Source: Pseudomonas sp. Ant30-3
GTDB taxonomy: Bacteria > Pseudomonadota > Gammaproteobacteria > Pseudomonadales > Pseudomonadaceae
NCBI RefSeq assembly: GCF_000690905.1
Contig: NZ_JMCL01000038.1
Coordinates: 1-64,000, forward strand
Reading direction: 5' to 3'
Length of the DNA stretch: 64,000 bases
Below, in pieces: positions 19,071 to 27,450 of this stretch (its first letter is position 1; each line of letters starts with the position of its first letter). The notes under the pieces are model-generated. The model saw only the letters and a program-made list of their open reading frames with translations. It was not told the origin of the DNA and ran no database searches. The position numbers and the translations under genes are program-made.

Positions 19071-20058
19071 AAAGCACTGTGGGACAGATCGGAAGGCGCG
19101 CCACTCTACTCTTTTTTTCTGACAGGTAAAGCTCGAAAATTCGCGGCACGCCCGTCCTAGAGCAAGCGCTTGGGACAATCCACAGAAGCTGTGGATAACT
19201 CAGTGGACAACCGCCTTTGAACTCTTGCAAAGCCCTATGGAACGGGGCTCGCAGTCAAACTGACGATTTTTTCACCAGTAAAAAAAAGCGATGTTTTTCA
19301 TTGACTTAAATTTCGGATACAGGCACCCACTCTCGACGCAGGCAATGTGACACTCCTGTGACTGCCTGTGGCACCTTTGTGCACAAGTAACAGTGTGATG
19401 GTTATATACACGCGCTTTTTCGGAGCGAATTTTCACTTGGATTGGGGATAAATCGCTTGCTTATCCCAAAATGCGCCAAGATTGGGCGATGGGCGGTAGC
19501 GACCAACGGTCGGATTTAACCTGCCAGGGACAGCTATCGCGCCGGTGCTCATGCCGTTGTATGAATGAATTCCGTACAAGGAGCCTGGGCAGAGATGTTT
19601 TTGTAAACGTATCTTCCCTTCCGCAAACCAATCCGTTACTATCCGCGGCGTTAGTACCAAGCTGAAAGTCAATTCTGGTCGAACAAATCCCCCCGGTCAG
19701 CCTCCCTCAAGGAAGCCCTAACCGAACAAGCGGGATCGACCACCTCGATGGTTTCCAGGTAAATCTTGCGTCAACACAGCCTTTGAATCAAAAGCAAAGG
19801 GTGTTGCGAAGACCACTTACTCTGACCGAACCAGCCTGCAAATTGATCAGGATCTTCACCCCGGGCCCAGAACCTTTGCCCTTGATGTGTTGCCTGCCCT
19901 CCTAAGTACCTACCTGCCAGCCCAAGCGCGCCAATTATCAGCGCTTCAAACTGGCTGCTTTGTTCCAGTCGGGTTCTTCGTACGACCAACGGTGGTCGAC
20001 GTCACTGGAACGTTTTAATTTTGCACGGCTCTTATCCGTGTCGCTTGTAGGAACACCA
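19071..20058. other. About 990 bases without a recognisable gene
   Basis: Short open frames on both strands (about 60-80 codons) show no recognisable protein features, so I call no gene. Visible structure: a perfect hairpin ATCCACAG-AAG-CTGTGGAT at 19178-19196 containing a consensus DnaA box TTATCCACA (minus strand, 19190-19198), and a second stem GGGATAA/TTATCCC at about 19445-19468. The right half is probably a long 5' leader or promoter of the 76-aa gene. An RNA gene could be present but I cannot name one. Confidence 0.5.
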
Positions 20059-20289
20059 ATGACTATGTCTACTCAAATCCACACCCAGGATGCTATCCGC
20101 GCCCTGACCAATGCTTTTGCCCCAATGAACTGCCTGATCATGGCCGCTCGCAAAGGCTGCTTCAGCTTCACCCTGGTCAATGAACACGGCATCGCCCGCC
20201 ATAGCGAACGCCTCTACCCCGATCAGTACTCCAGCGCCGAACCGCTGCAGGCCGTGATCGAGCGTACTCGTCAGGCACTCGTGGCCTGA
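20059..20289 (+). CDS. Small conserved hypothetical protein (76 aa)
   Basis: The start is ATG at 20059 (MTMSTQIHTQDAIRALTNAF) behind TAGGA; an alternative is the Met two codons on. It is a compact soluble protein with no signal peptide or TM segment. It has a central CLIMAARKGCFSFTLVNEHG beta-rich part and a final helix (LQAVIERTRQALVA). I do not recognise the family. An intrinsic terminator follows within 30 bases, so it is an independent unit with a long upstream region. Coding style matches its neighbours, which supports a real gene. Confidence 0.75.
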   Translation: MTMSTQIHTQDAIRALTNAFAPMNCLIMAARKGCFSFTLVNEHGIARHSERLYPDQYSSAEPLQAVIERTRQALVA

Positions 20290-20313
20290 TACGCTGCAAA
20301 AGCTGCAAACCCA

Positions 20314-20343
20314 AAAGCCTCGCTAAATGCGGGGCTTTTTATT
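20314..20343 (+). terminator. Intrinsic terminator after the 76-aa gene
   Basis: AAGCCTCGC pairs with GCGGGGCTT around a TAAAT loop and is followed by TTTTTATT. It lies 25 bases after the stop codon of the small gene. Confidence 0.85.
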
Positions 20344-20563
20344 GCCGAAAATTTCCCGATTTTTCGGCAAGGCTTAAGCACCAAGGGATATAACGGTTAT
20401 AACTCGAAGCCGGAAATATTTTAAAAACAGTCCTTTACAGCGCGAATATGACACTACACTTCAACTCAAGCGGCGTGATCCGCTTGCGGCGAGCCTGATT
20501 CGATCCACTGCTGCCAAGGCCCCCTTTCAGGACTCGCCGACCACTTCACGTTCCGAGGGTGTT

Positions 20564-21046
20564 ATGGGTATCGCTGCCAGCGAACTGTGTCGTTATGTGA
20601 TCCGTCCAACCTTGATTTACCTTGGACGCCATAGCGCAACTGCCGAATCCCTGCTGCTGGGCATCGCCGCCAGTCAGTCCGCCCTTGGTTCCGCCCTGCA
20701 CGACCGCCGTGGACACGGTTTGTACCGAATCAACGAGCCTCGCCATCAAGCGCTCTGGGACCACTACCTCGCACTGGATCCGGAACGCGCCAGCCTGGTT
20801 CGGGGACTGGCCAGCCAGCATGCGTTCCTCAGTGGACCGCACCTCGAACTGACCGTCAATCTTCGCTACGCCACAGCCATCGCCTGGTTGCTGGTTGAAG
20901 AACAAAACACCCCGCTCCCCGAAGCCGACGATCTTTTGGGCATGGCCCGGATCTGGCGCCAGACCTTCCAGCCTCAAGGCCGCCTGAGAGACTTCACCTA
21001 CGCCTGGCAAACATGTGTTTCACCGCTGAATCAGGTCGCCTGCTGA
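20564..21046 (+). CDS. Conserved protein related to phage lysozyme-like structural proteins
   Basis: This 160-aa protein, starting MGIAASELCRYVIRPTLIYL, has no signal peptide. From memory it aligns along its whole length with tailed-phage proteins of the pattern RPTLxxLG, AExLLLGTAAQESxLG, GxYQMEPxTH, LxYATAIxR, PLP, WKxxYN. Here these read RPTLIYLG, AESLLLGIAASQSALG, GLYRINEPRH, LRYATAIAW, TPLP and WRQTF. The Glu of the phage AAQES block, expected to be catalytic in a lysozyme/transglycosylase fold, is Gln here (AASQS). No other phage gene is nearby, so it looks like a domesticated single gene ahead of fadL. Function is unknown; the relationship needs a profile search. Confidence 0.75.
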   Translation: MGIAASELCRYVIRPTLIYLGRHSATAESLLLGIAASQSALGSALHDRRGHGLYRINEPRHQALWDHYLALDPERASLVRGLASQHAFLSGPHLELTVNLRYATAIAWLLVEEQNTPLPEADDLLGMARIWRQTFQPQGRLRDFTYAWQTCVSPLNQVAC

Positions 21047-21192
21047 ATCCCCATCTTTGAAAGATCGTGCAACACGTTCCGAATATGGTCGGATTGTCCT
21101 ACAAAACCGCTCTAGCTCAACGCATACAGCCTATAGCGCTGGGACGAAAATGTTGGTAATTTTCGCCCCGGTGATCACCAGGAGTTCTAATA

Positions 21193-22464
21193 ATGAAAAA
21201 AGTAATGCTCAAAACCACACTTACCCTCGCCGCTGCCATGGCATCCACCCAGCTATTTGCGAGTGGCTTTGCCATCAATGAACAAAGCATCAGCGGGATG
21301 GGTACTGGTTTTGCCGGGCGATCTTCGACTGCCGATGATGCAAGTACAGTATTTGGCAACCCTGCCGGCATGGCGCGCATCAAGCGCGAACAAGTCACCG
21401 GCGGCGCTGCATTCCTCGACGCACACACCGATATCAGCGACGCCACCTCGCGCCCGAATGGCGGCAGCAATGATGGTGACATGGTTCCGTTCATTGCCGT
21501 TCCGATGGGCTACTACGTCAAGCCAATCGATGAGCACTGGGCATTCGGTGTCGGCGTATACGCACCGTTCGGTCTGGTGACCGATTACGAAAACGGTTTC
21601 GCCGGTCGTTACTTCGGCAGCAAAAGCGAAGTCAAAATCGTCACTGTGCAGCCAACTGTCAGCTACGCCTTCAACGACAAGGTGTCGATCGGTTTCGGCC
21701 CGACCATCAACCGCATCGACGGCAAGCTGGAATCGAACCTGTCGCTGGATCCGCGCGCACCCGATGGTCAAGTCAAGATCAAGGGCGACGACACTGCACT
21801 GGGTTACAACATCGGCGTGCTGGTTCAAGCTACCGACAGCACTCGCGTCGGCCTGACCTATCACTCGAAAGTGAAGTACAAGCTGGACGGTGACACCAAG
21901 GTCAACTACGGCCTGCTCGGCGCTCTGGGTCAGAACCCGAATCAGAAGTTTGATGCTTCGCTGGACATTACCACGCCTGAGTCGGTCGACTTCTCGGTCA
22001 CTCACGAGTTGAATGATCAGTGGACTCTTTATGCAGGCAGCACCTGGACCCGCTGGAGCCGCCTGAAAGAGATCACCGTCGAGAACGAAGGTGTGCCTGC
22101 CGCTCTGGCCGCTCGCGGTCTCGGCACGATCACTGAAGAACAAAACTGGCACGACACCTGGGCTCACGCCATCGGTGCGTCGTACAAGTTGAACAAGCAA
22201 TGGGTTCTGCGCACCGGCTTCTCGGTTGATCAGGCACCGACCAACAACGAAAACCGTTCCCCACGCATCCCGACTGGCGATCGCAAGATTTTCAGCCTGG
22301 GCGCTGGCTGGAGCCCAACCGACGACCTGACCATTGACGTAGCGTATTCGTACCTGCTGGAAGAGTCGGTCAAGGTCAACGACGACAACGGTCGCCAGAC
22401 CTACAGCGCCAAGTATGAAAACTCGGCGAACGGTTTTGGTGTGGGTGCTACCTACCGTTTCTGA
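21193..22464 (+). CDS. FadL/OmpP1/TodX-family outer membrane transport protein
   Basis: This 423-aa outer membrane protein starts at MKKVMLKTTLTLAAAMASTQ with a signal peptide probably cleaved after QLFA, giving mature SGFAINEQSISGMGTGFAGR. That N-terminal plug and the NPAGMA motif (about 55) are hallmarks of the FadL family of long-chain fatty acid or hydrophobic-compound channels. The C-terminus ends GVGATYRF, with the terminal Phe typical of beta-barrels. RBS is AGGAG. A strong terminator follows. The exact substrate is not fixed, since Pseudomonas has several paralogues. Confidence 0.93.
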   Translation: MKKVMLKTTLTLAAAMASTQLFASGFAINEQSISGMGTGFAGRSSTADDASTVFGNPAGMARIKREQVTGGAAFLDAHTDISDATSRPNGGSNDGDMVPFIAVPMGYYVKPIDEHWAFGVGVYAPFGLVTDYENGFAGRYFGSKSEVKIVTVQPTVSYAFNDKVSIGFGPTINRIDGKLESNLSLDPRAPDGQVKIKGDDTALGYNIGVLVQATDSTRVGLTYHSKVKYKLDGDTKVNYGLLGALGQNPNQKFDASLDITTPESVDFSVTHELNDQWTLYAGSTWTRWSRLKEITVENEGVPAALAARGLGTITEEQNWHDTWAHAIGASYKLNKQWVLRTGFSVDQAPTNNENRSPRIPTGDRKIFSLGAGWSPTDDLTIDVAYSYLLEESVKVNDDNGRQTYSAKYENSANGFGVGATYRF

Positions 22465-22503
22465 TGATTCACGGCGAGGCTGAAGGCTGCGCCACCTGAA
22501 TTG

Positions 22504-22543
22504 AAAAAGCCCCGCGCTCTGGTCCAGAGGCGGGGCTTTTTTA
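22504..22543 (+). terminator. Intrinsic terminator of the fadL-type gene
   Basis: AAAAAGCCCCGC pairs perfectly with GCGGGGCTTTTT and is followed by more T. The A-run on the left also makes it usable from the opposite strand, where the glutathione peroxidase gene ends 10 bases away. Confidence 0.9.
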
Positions 22544-22553
22544 TGCGCATCGA

Positions 22554-23105
22554 TCAGGGTTGCGAAGCGATGGCTTTCTCGACGGCGTCGATGAACTCGG
22601 GATCATCCGGCTTGGTGAGGCTCGAGAAATCGGCGATTACCTTGCCTTTGCGATCGACCACGTACTTGTAGAAATTCCACTTCGGCGCGCTGCTTTGTGC
22701 GGCTAACACCTGAAACAGGTTGATGGCATCGTCACCCCGAATCTTCTGTGGCTCGGTCATGGTGAAGGTGACGCCGTAATTCACGTAGCAGACCTTGGCG
22801 GTTTCTTCGCCGTCCTTGGACTCCTGCTTGAAGTCGTTGGAGGGTACGCCGATCACTTCCAGTCCTTCAGATTTGTAGCGCTGATTCAACGCTTCAAGGC
22901 TTTTGAACTGTGGGGCGAAACCGCAAAAACTTGCGGTATTGACCACCACCAGCGGTTTGCCGGCGAAGCGCTGGCACAGGTCGATGGATTCCTTGGCACG
23001 CAACTTGGGCAACGAGCCCTTGAGCAGCTCCGGACATTCCGCCGCCTGGGCCAAACCGGTAAACGCCACCATTAATACGGGAACTGCCAGCCAGCGCATC
23101 AGCAT
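22554..23105 (-). CDS. Periplasmic glutathione peroxidase-like thiol peroxidase
   Basis: This 183-aa protein is taken from the ATG at 23105 ([10 protein letters not shown]), with AAGGA nine bases upstream; nine earlier codons are rejected. The signal peptide is cleaved around AQA-AECPE, so the enzyme is exported. The peroxidatic site is Cys61 in [11 protein letters not shown], a cysteine rather than selenocysteine form. The usual Gln block is changed ([12 protein letters not shown]) while the WNF block remains ([11 protein letters not shown]). It probably reduces peroxides using a thioredoxin-type donor. It lies downstream of a MarR-MFS unit, which suggests a link to oxidative or toxic stress. 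Confidence 0.88.
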   Translation of the reverse strand: MLMRWLAVPVLMVAFTGLAQAAECPELLKGSLPKLRAKESIDLCQRFAGKPLVVVNTASFCGFAPQFKSLEALNQRYKSEGLEVIGVPSNDFKQESKDGEETAKVCYVNYGVTFTMTEPQKIRGDDAINLFQVLAAQSSAPKWNFYKYVVDRKGKVIADFSSLTKPDDPEFIDAVEKAIASQP

Positions 23106-23160
23106 GTTCGTGCATCCTTGAGAGTTCGTCATTAACGAAGTTACTCGTCCTCACCGCCTG

Positions 23161-23283
23161 CTAGCAAGCGCCCATGCCCAACTGCATCAACGCCAGCCCG
23201 CCCTGCTGCCAGCCCCACCACGCCAGCGCCAGCAGCAAAACGCCGCCCGCTCCAACGGCGACTTGTGGCCAGAGACTGTTCAT
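23161..23283 (-). CDS. Small single-pass membrane protein (40 aa)
   Basis: This short frame starts with ATG at 23283, overlapping the MFS stop codon in an ATGA arrangement, and ends with TAG at 23161. The product begins MNSLWPQVAVGAGGVLLL, continues with ALAWWGWQQGG and ends LGMGAC. It is one hydrophobic helix with a Trp-rich interface and a C-terminal Cys. Translational coupling and hydrophobicity argue for a real membrane peptide made with the transporter, perhaps as an accessory subunit. The family is not known to me. Confidence 0.6.
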   Translation of the reverse strand: MNSLWPQVAVGAGGVLLLALAWWGWQQGGLALMQLGMGAC

Positions 23284-24488
23284 ACCGCCGTCACCTGTGT
23301 TTGCAGGCGCGCCACCGGCCGCTCGCGTACCGGCCAGTTCAGCGCCGCGGCCAACACACTCAAGAGAATCGCTACCTGCCAGATCAAGTCGTAACTCCCG
23401 GTTCGGTCATACACCACCCCGCCCAACCAGCCGCCGAGGAACGAGCCGAGTTGGTGGAACAGGAAAACAATGCCACCCAGCATGGACAGGTTTCGCACGC
23501 CGAACAAGGTCGCCACGGTGCCGTTGGTCAATGGCACTGTCGACAGCCACAGGAAACCCATCGCCATGCCGAACAGGTACGCAGACGTGGTGGTGACCGG
23601 AGCCCAGAGAAACAACCCGATCACTACGGCCCGCAACAAATACAACCCAGTCAGCAGGCGCGGCTTCGACATGCGCCCGCCCAGCCAGCCGGCCGTGTAC
23701 GTGCCGAAGATATTAAACAGACCGATCAGCGCCAGCACCGTAGTGCCGACGGTGGCAGGCAGATGCTGATCGACCAGGTAGGCCGGCAAATGCACGCCAA
23801 TGAACACGACCTGAAAACCGCAGACAAAAAAGCCGAACGCCAGCAGCCAGAATCCCGAGTGCGAGCACGCTTCGCGCAGTGCCTCGGAAAGAGTCTGCTC
23901 ATGCCCGAGCAGCGGCAAAGGCTTGTCCTTGAGCATGCTCACCAGCGGCACAATCAGCGCCACCAGCAGACCCAGCACCAATAATGCTGCCGACCAGCCG
24001 AGCCAGCCGATCAGCCCCAGCGTGCCGGGCAGCATGGCGAACTGGCCGAAGGAACCGGCAGCGCTCGCGATGCCCATGCCCATGCTGCGTTTCTCCGGCG
24101 GCACGGCGCGACCGACGACGCCGAGGATTACCGAAAAGGACGTGCCGGACAGGCCGATGCCGATCAACAGGCCGGCGCTCAGGGACAAGGTCACGGCTGA
24201 ATCGGAGAGGCCCATGCAGACCAGGCCCACTGCGTAGAGGACACCGCCGATCAGCACCACCTTCGCCGCGCCGAAGCGGTCTGCCAAGGCTCCGGTAAAC
24301 GGTTGCGCCAGGCCCCAGATCAGGTTTTGCAAGGCGATGGCGAACGCAAATGTCTCACGTCCCCAGCCGAACTCAGCGCTCATCGGCGCGAGAAAAAGCC
24401 CGAAGCCGTGGCGCACGCCCAAGGACAGCGCCAGAATCAGCGCACTCCCCAACAGTACCCAACCGCACGTACGCCACATCGATGTCAT
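23280..24488 (-). CDS. Major facilitator superfamily transporter
   Basis: This 402-aa protein has about 12 predicted TM segments. The N-terminus MTSMWRTCGWVLLGSALILA and the loop GALADRFGAAKV (MFS motif A-like, DRxG) support the MFS assignment. GWGRETFAFAIALQNLIWG resembles oxalate/formate- or monocarboxylate-type members. It lies directly downstream of a MarR regulator and behind a palindromic operator, so it is likely induced by a MarR ligand. Export of a toxic compound or uptake of a small acid are both possible. It overlaps a 40-codon gene at its end. Confidence 0.88.
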   Translation of the reverse strand: MTSMWRTCGWVLLGSALILALSLGVRHGFGLFLAPMSAEFGWGRETFAFAIALQNLIWGLAQPFTGALADRFGAAKVVLIGGVLYAVGLVCMGLSDSAVTLSLSAGLLIGIGLSGTSFSVILGVVGRAVPPEKRSMGMGIASAAGSFGQFAMLPGTLGLIGWLGWSAALLVLGLLVALIVPLVSMLKDKPLPLLGHEQTLSEALREACSHSGFWLLAFGFFVCGFQVVFIGVHLPAYLVDQHLPATVGTTVLALIGLFNIFGTYTAGWLGGRMSKPRLLTGLYLLRAVVIGLFLWAPVTTTSAYLFGMAMGFLWLSTVPLTNGTVATLFGVRNLSMLGGIVFLFHQLGSFLGGWLGGVVYDRTGSYDLIWQVAILLSVLAAALNWPVRERPVARLQTQVTAV

Positions 24489-24502
24489 TATTATTCTCCG
24501 CT

Positions 24503-24520
24503 AGCGGGTATATACCCGCT
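24503..24520. promoter_or_regulatory. Palindromic operator, probable MarR site upstream of the MFS gene
   Basis: AGCGGGTATATACCCGCT is a perfect 18-base palindrome 15 bases before the MFS start codon. The same core GTATATACCCGC recurs just upstream of the marR gene. This pattern fits autoregulation and repression of the transporter by the MarR protein. Confidence 0.75.
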
Positions 24521-24541
24521 TAAGATCGAGAAGAACCGGCC

Positions 24542-24946
24542 TCAGGCCAGTTCATCCAACAGTTGCAGCAGGATTTCGCGTTTTTCAGTGCCTAGACGAT
24601 CGACTAACCGTTGCTGCGCCGCTTCCCACGCCGGCAACGCGGCTTTGAGACGCTCGGCGCCGGTGTCGGTCAATTTGACGATGCGGTTGCGCATGTCATC
24701 GCCTTCGACCAACAACACCAGCCCCTCGCCCTCCAACACGCGCAAATTGCGTCCAAGCGTGCTGCGATCCAGGCCCATGGCCTCGGCCAGGGTGGAAATA
24801 CTCGGCTGATCAAGACGCTGCAGATTGCACAGCAGAGAATACTGGGCAACGTTGATTCCGAAGCCGTCGAGAGCGCCGTCATAGTGCCTGCTGACGCCAC
24901 GAGCGGCGCGACGCAGGTTGATGCATAAACATTGGGATTCGAGCAT
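24542..24946 (-). CDS. MarR-family transcriptional regulator
   Basis: This 134-aa winged-helix repressor contains SISTLAEAMGLDRSTLGRNL (about 49-68), the recognition helix region, followed by the wing (LRVLEGEGLVLLVEGDDMRNR). Cys6 and Cys8 at the N-terminus (MLESQCLCINL) are close to where OhrR-type regulators carry redox-active Cys, so oxidant sensing is possible but unproven. It is upstream of and on the same strand as the MFS gene, separated by 53 bases that carry a palindromic operator. Confidence 0.9.
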   Translation of the reverse strand: MLESQCLCINLRRAARGVSRHYDGALDGFGINVAQYSLLCNLQRLDQPSISTLAEAMGLDRSTLGRNLRVLEGEGLVLLVEGDDMRNRIVKLTDTGAERLKAALPAWEAAQQRLVDRLGTEKREILLQLLDELA

Positions 24947-24949
24947 GGT

Positions 24950-24966
24950 GCGTGTATATACCCGCG
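24950..24966. promoter_or_regulatory. Second copy of the probable MarR operator, upstream of marR
   Basis: GCGTGTATATACCCGCG lies 3 bases upstream of the marR start codon. It matches the perfect palindrome ahead of the MFS gene with one altered base in the left arm, supporting autorepression. Confidence 0.65.
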
Positions 24967-24994
24967 AAAAGATAAAAGCAAATATTTAGATACG

Positions 24995-25095
24995 TCTCAC
25001 CCTTGGAGCGAGGCTTGCTTGCGAAGAACGATGGCATGGTTTCCACTGCAAGACCGAGGCGCCTGCTTCGCGAGCAAGCTTGCTCCTACGGGAAT
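24995..25095. repeat. REP pair between cobS and marR
   Basis: A divergent REP pair: TTGGAGCGAGGCTTGCTTGC near 25003 and the inverted arm CGCGAGCAAGCTTGCTCCTA near 25070-25088. The second arm runs into the last codons of cobS. It lies where the cobalamin operon ends, and may stabilise or end the long transcript. Confidence 0.75.
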
Positions 25096-25820
25096 AGTGC
25101 AACGCTGACCAGCAGGGTCATTTCCAGTAATTCCAGTAGCGCTCCAGCAGTATCGCCGGTGGTGCCGCCCAGTCGCCGAATCATCAGCTGACGCAGCCAG
25201 GCAAACAGCAGCGCCGCTACAACGAGGGCGATAAAGCCGTCGAGGCCTGCAAAGACAACGCAAGCCACTGCGCAAATCAGCAACACCTGCCTAGCAGCCG
25301 TGCGCGGCAAATGATCGGCCAATGCCTGCCCCAATCCTCCGGGGCGGACGTAGGGCGTCGTCAGAAATAACGCCAGCAAGGAAGCGCGCCCCAGCAGCGG
25401 AACAATAATCAGAAAAACGCTGTTGTGCTGTTCGATCAACGCCAGCAACGCGGCGAACTTGAGCAGCAGCACCAGCACCAGCGTCACGACGGCAATCGGT
25501 CCGCTGCGCGGATCTTTCATGATCGTCAGCGTGCGTTCCCGATCACCAAAACCACCGAGCCAGGCGTCGGCGCTGTCGGCCAGACCATCCAGGTGCAGGG
25601 CGCCGCTGAGCATCACCCAAACCGTCAGCAATAATGCGGCGTGAAGCAGTAATGGCGCGCCGAGCAACAGTTCGTTGAAGACCCACAGGATGACACCAAA
25701 CAGCAGCCCTACCAGCGGGTAAAACAGCAGCGAGCGGCCCAATTCCTGCGGGGACGGCATGCCCGGCAGACGAATCGGCAGGCTGCCGAGAAATTGCAGG
25801 GCGATCCAGAATGGCAGCAT
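25086..25820 (-). CDS. cobS: Adenosylcobinamide-GDP ribazoletransferase (cobalamin-5'-phosphate synthase)
   Basis: This inner-membrane enzyme (244 aa, several TM segments) joins AdoCbi-GDP and alpha-ribazole(-5'-phosphate) to make adenosylcobalamin(-5'-phosphate). The family motif GALHLDGLADSADAWLGG is at about 72-89, followed by IMKDPRSGPIAV. It is the last gene of the operon, starting two bases after the cobC stop codon. It is also called cobV. Its C-terminal end lies in the REP arm that follows. Confidence 0.96.
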   Translation of the reverse strand: MLPFWIALQFLGSLPIRLPGMPSPQELGRSLLFYPLVGLLFGVILWVFNELLLGAPLLLHAALLLTVWVMLSGALHLDGLADSADAWLGGFGDRERTLTIMKDPRSGPIAVVTLVLVLLLKFAALLALIEQHNSVFLIIVPLLGRASLLALFLTTPYVRPGGLGQALADHLPRTAARQVLLICAVACVVFAGLDGFIALVVAALLFAWLRQLMIRRLGGTTGDTAGALLELLEMTLLVSVALFP

Positions 25821-25822
25821 GC

Positions 25823-26398
25823 TCAGCTCACTTCCTTCAACAAACCCGCGGATTCGACCGACAGGGAAAACATCGCCCCGTGGCCCACTGCGACATTGAG
25901 CAATTGCTCACGTGGCAATCCGCGCGCCTGTGCCAGCAATAAACGCATCACTCCGCCATGACTGATCAGCAGCAGCCGCTCGCCGGCATAAGCCGCGTGC
26001 AGACGCTCGACAGCGGCCAGCACGCGAGTTGAGAAATCCGCGACTCGCTCACCTTGAGGCGGTGTGAAGGCATAAGGATCCCCCCAGAATGAGCCCAACG
26101 CGTCGGCATCGGTCTCCATCAACGCCGCCGCGCTCTGCCCTTCCCATGCGCCGAAATGCAGCTCTTGCAGATCTTTCTCCAGCTGCACCGGCAGTTCCAA
26201 CTGCTCGCCCAACGCTTCAGCGAACCGCGCGCAACGTTGCAACGGTGAGCTGATCAAGCGATTCCAGGGGCCCTGCTCAACCGCCGCGGCGCGCATTTGC
26301 GCCCAGCCCTTATCGGTCAGCGCGTCATCGAGACTGCCGCGCAGACCACCGCCGAGTTCGGTTTCACCGTGGCGCAAGAGGTCCAGGCGCAAGGTCAT
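25823..26398 (-). CDS. cobC: Alpha-ribazole phosphatase (histidine phosphatase family)
   Basis: The protein has 191 aa from [17 protein letters not shown] at 26398, which overlaps the cobT stop as ATGA. The 71 upstream in-frame codons read through cobT and are rejected. The phosphohistidine motif is RHG (His10), with the second catalytic His in [11 protein letters not shown]. It removes the phosphate of alpha-ribazole-5'-phosphate or of the cobalamin phosphate. The assignment rests on membership of the histidine phosphatase family plus its position between cobT and cobS. Confidence 0.93.
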   Translation of the reverse strand: MTLRLDLLRHGETELGGGLRGSLDDALTDKGWAQMRAAAVEQGPWNRLISSPLQRCARFAEALGEQLELPVQLEKDLQELHFGAWEGQSAAALMETDADALGSFWGDPYAFTPPQGERVADFSTRVLAAVERLHAAYAGERLLLISHGGVMRLLLAQARGLPREQLLNVAVGHGAMFSLSVESAGLLKEVS

Positions 26399-27450
26399 GC
26401 CGGTCGATCCGCAACGGCAGCTTCGGCGAAGGTCGCCATCTGGCCATGCAGGTCGCACGCCAGACGCAGCAGCGGCACGGCGAGCGCGGCACCGCTGCCC
26501 TCGCCCAGACGCAGGCCGAGATCGAGCAACGGCTCGGCACCCAGCGTTTCGAGCACATGACGATGGCCCGGCTCGGCGCCGCAATGCCCGAACAGCAGCC
26601 AAGCGCGGCATTCAGGATTCAAGCGCACCGCGACCAGCGCGGCGACACTGCAAATGAAACCGTCCACCAACACCGCAACACCTTGCTGCGCACACGCCAG
26701 ATAGGCGCCGACCAGTGCCGCGATTTCAAAGCCACCGAGGTTGAACAGCGTCTGCAAGGCATCACCGCATTGCGCACCGTGCAGCGTCAACGCGCGCTCG
26801 ATGACTTGCGTTTTGTGGCTGACGCCGGCTGCGTTAAGGCCCGTGCCCGGCCCGGTCAGATGCACCACCGGGCAGTTCAGCAACGCGCAAGCCAATGCAC
26901 TCGCCGCTGTGGTATTGCCGATGCCCATCTCGCCGCCGATGAACAACTGACTGCCCGCCGCCACTGCGCGCAACACGCTGTCACGCCCGGCCTGCAAGGC
27001 GAGTTCGCCCTGAGCTACCGTCATCGCCGGGCCTTGGACGAAATTGGCGGTGCCGGCGCCGATGTTGAGGTGAAGCACGCCCGGCAAATTCAGTGCCGGG
27101 TTGACGGTACCCAGATCGACCACTTCCAGCGACGCGCCGAGCTGCCGCGCCAGCACGCTGATCGCCGCCCCGCCGCTGACGAAGTTGTGCAGCATCTGCC
27201 CGGTGACTTCCTGCGGAAATGCCGACACGCCTTCGGCCACCACGCCGTGATCGCCGGCAAAAATGGCGATCCACAGGTGATCAACGCTGGGCTTTACCTG
27301 GCCTTGCATCCCGGCCAATTGCACCGCTACCGTTTCCAGTCGACCGAGCGAACCGGCCGGTTTGGTCAGCTGTTGCTGGCGCGCCTGGGCCTGCTCGACG
27401 ATGGCAGCGTTGATCGGCTGGCACGGGTTCAGCCACCAGGATGGGGTCAT
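26395..27450 (-). CDS. cobT: Nicotinate-nucleotide--dimethylbenzimidazole phosphoribosyltransferase
   Basis: CobT makes alpha-ribazole-5'-phosphate from nicotinate mononucleotide and DMB. It has 351 aa from [20 protein letters not shown] (27450), overlapping cobU by ATGA; an upstream in-frame extension is rejected. Motifs include [45 protein letters not shown] and the catalytic Glu near the C-terminus in [13 protein letters not shown]. The DMB substrate can be supplied by the bluB product of the same operon. Confidence 0.97.
   Translation of the reverse strand: MTPSWWLNPCQPINAAIVEQAQARQQQLTKPAGSLGRLETVAVQLAGMQGQVKPSVDHLWIAIFAGDHGVVAEGVSAFPQEVTGQMLHNFVSGGAAISVLARQLGASLEVVDLGTVNPALNLPGVLHLNIGAGTANFVQGPAMTVAQGELALQAGRDSVLRAVAAGSQLFIGGEMGIGNTTAASALACALLNCPVVHLTGPGTGLNAAGVSHKTQVIERALTLHGAQCGDALQTLFNLGGFEIAALVGAYLACAQQGVAVLVDGFICSVAALVAVRLNPECRAWLLFGHCGAEPGHRHVLETLGAEPLLDLGLRLGEGSGAALAVPLLRLACDLHGQMATFAEAAVADRPA

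Noticed and set aside
19369-19384. TGGCAC near 19369 as a sigma-54 (-24/-12) promoter
   Set aside because: The GC of the -12 element is one base out of register (GG-N9-GC instead of GG-N10-GC) and TTGC is missing.
19433-19989. Three short frames of 64-79 codons in the 1-kb gap
   Set aside because: They lie on both strands, start without a good ribosome-binding site and show no domain or codon pattern like the neighbours.
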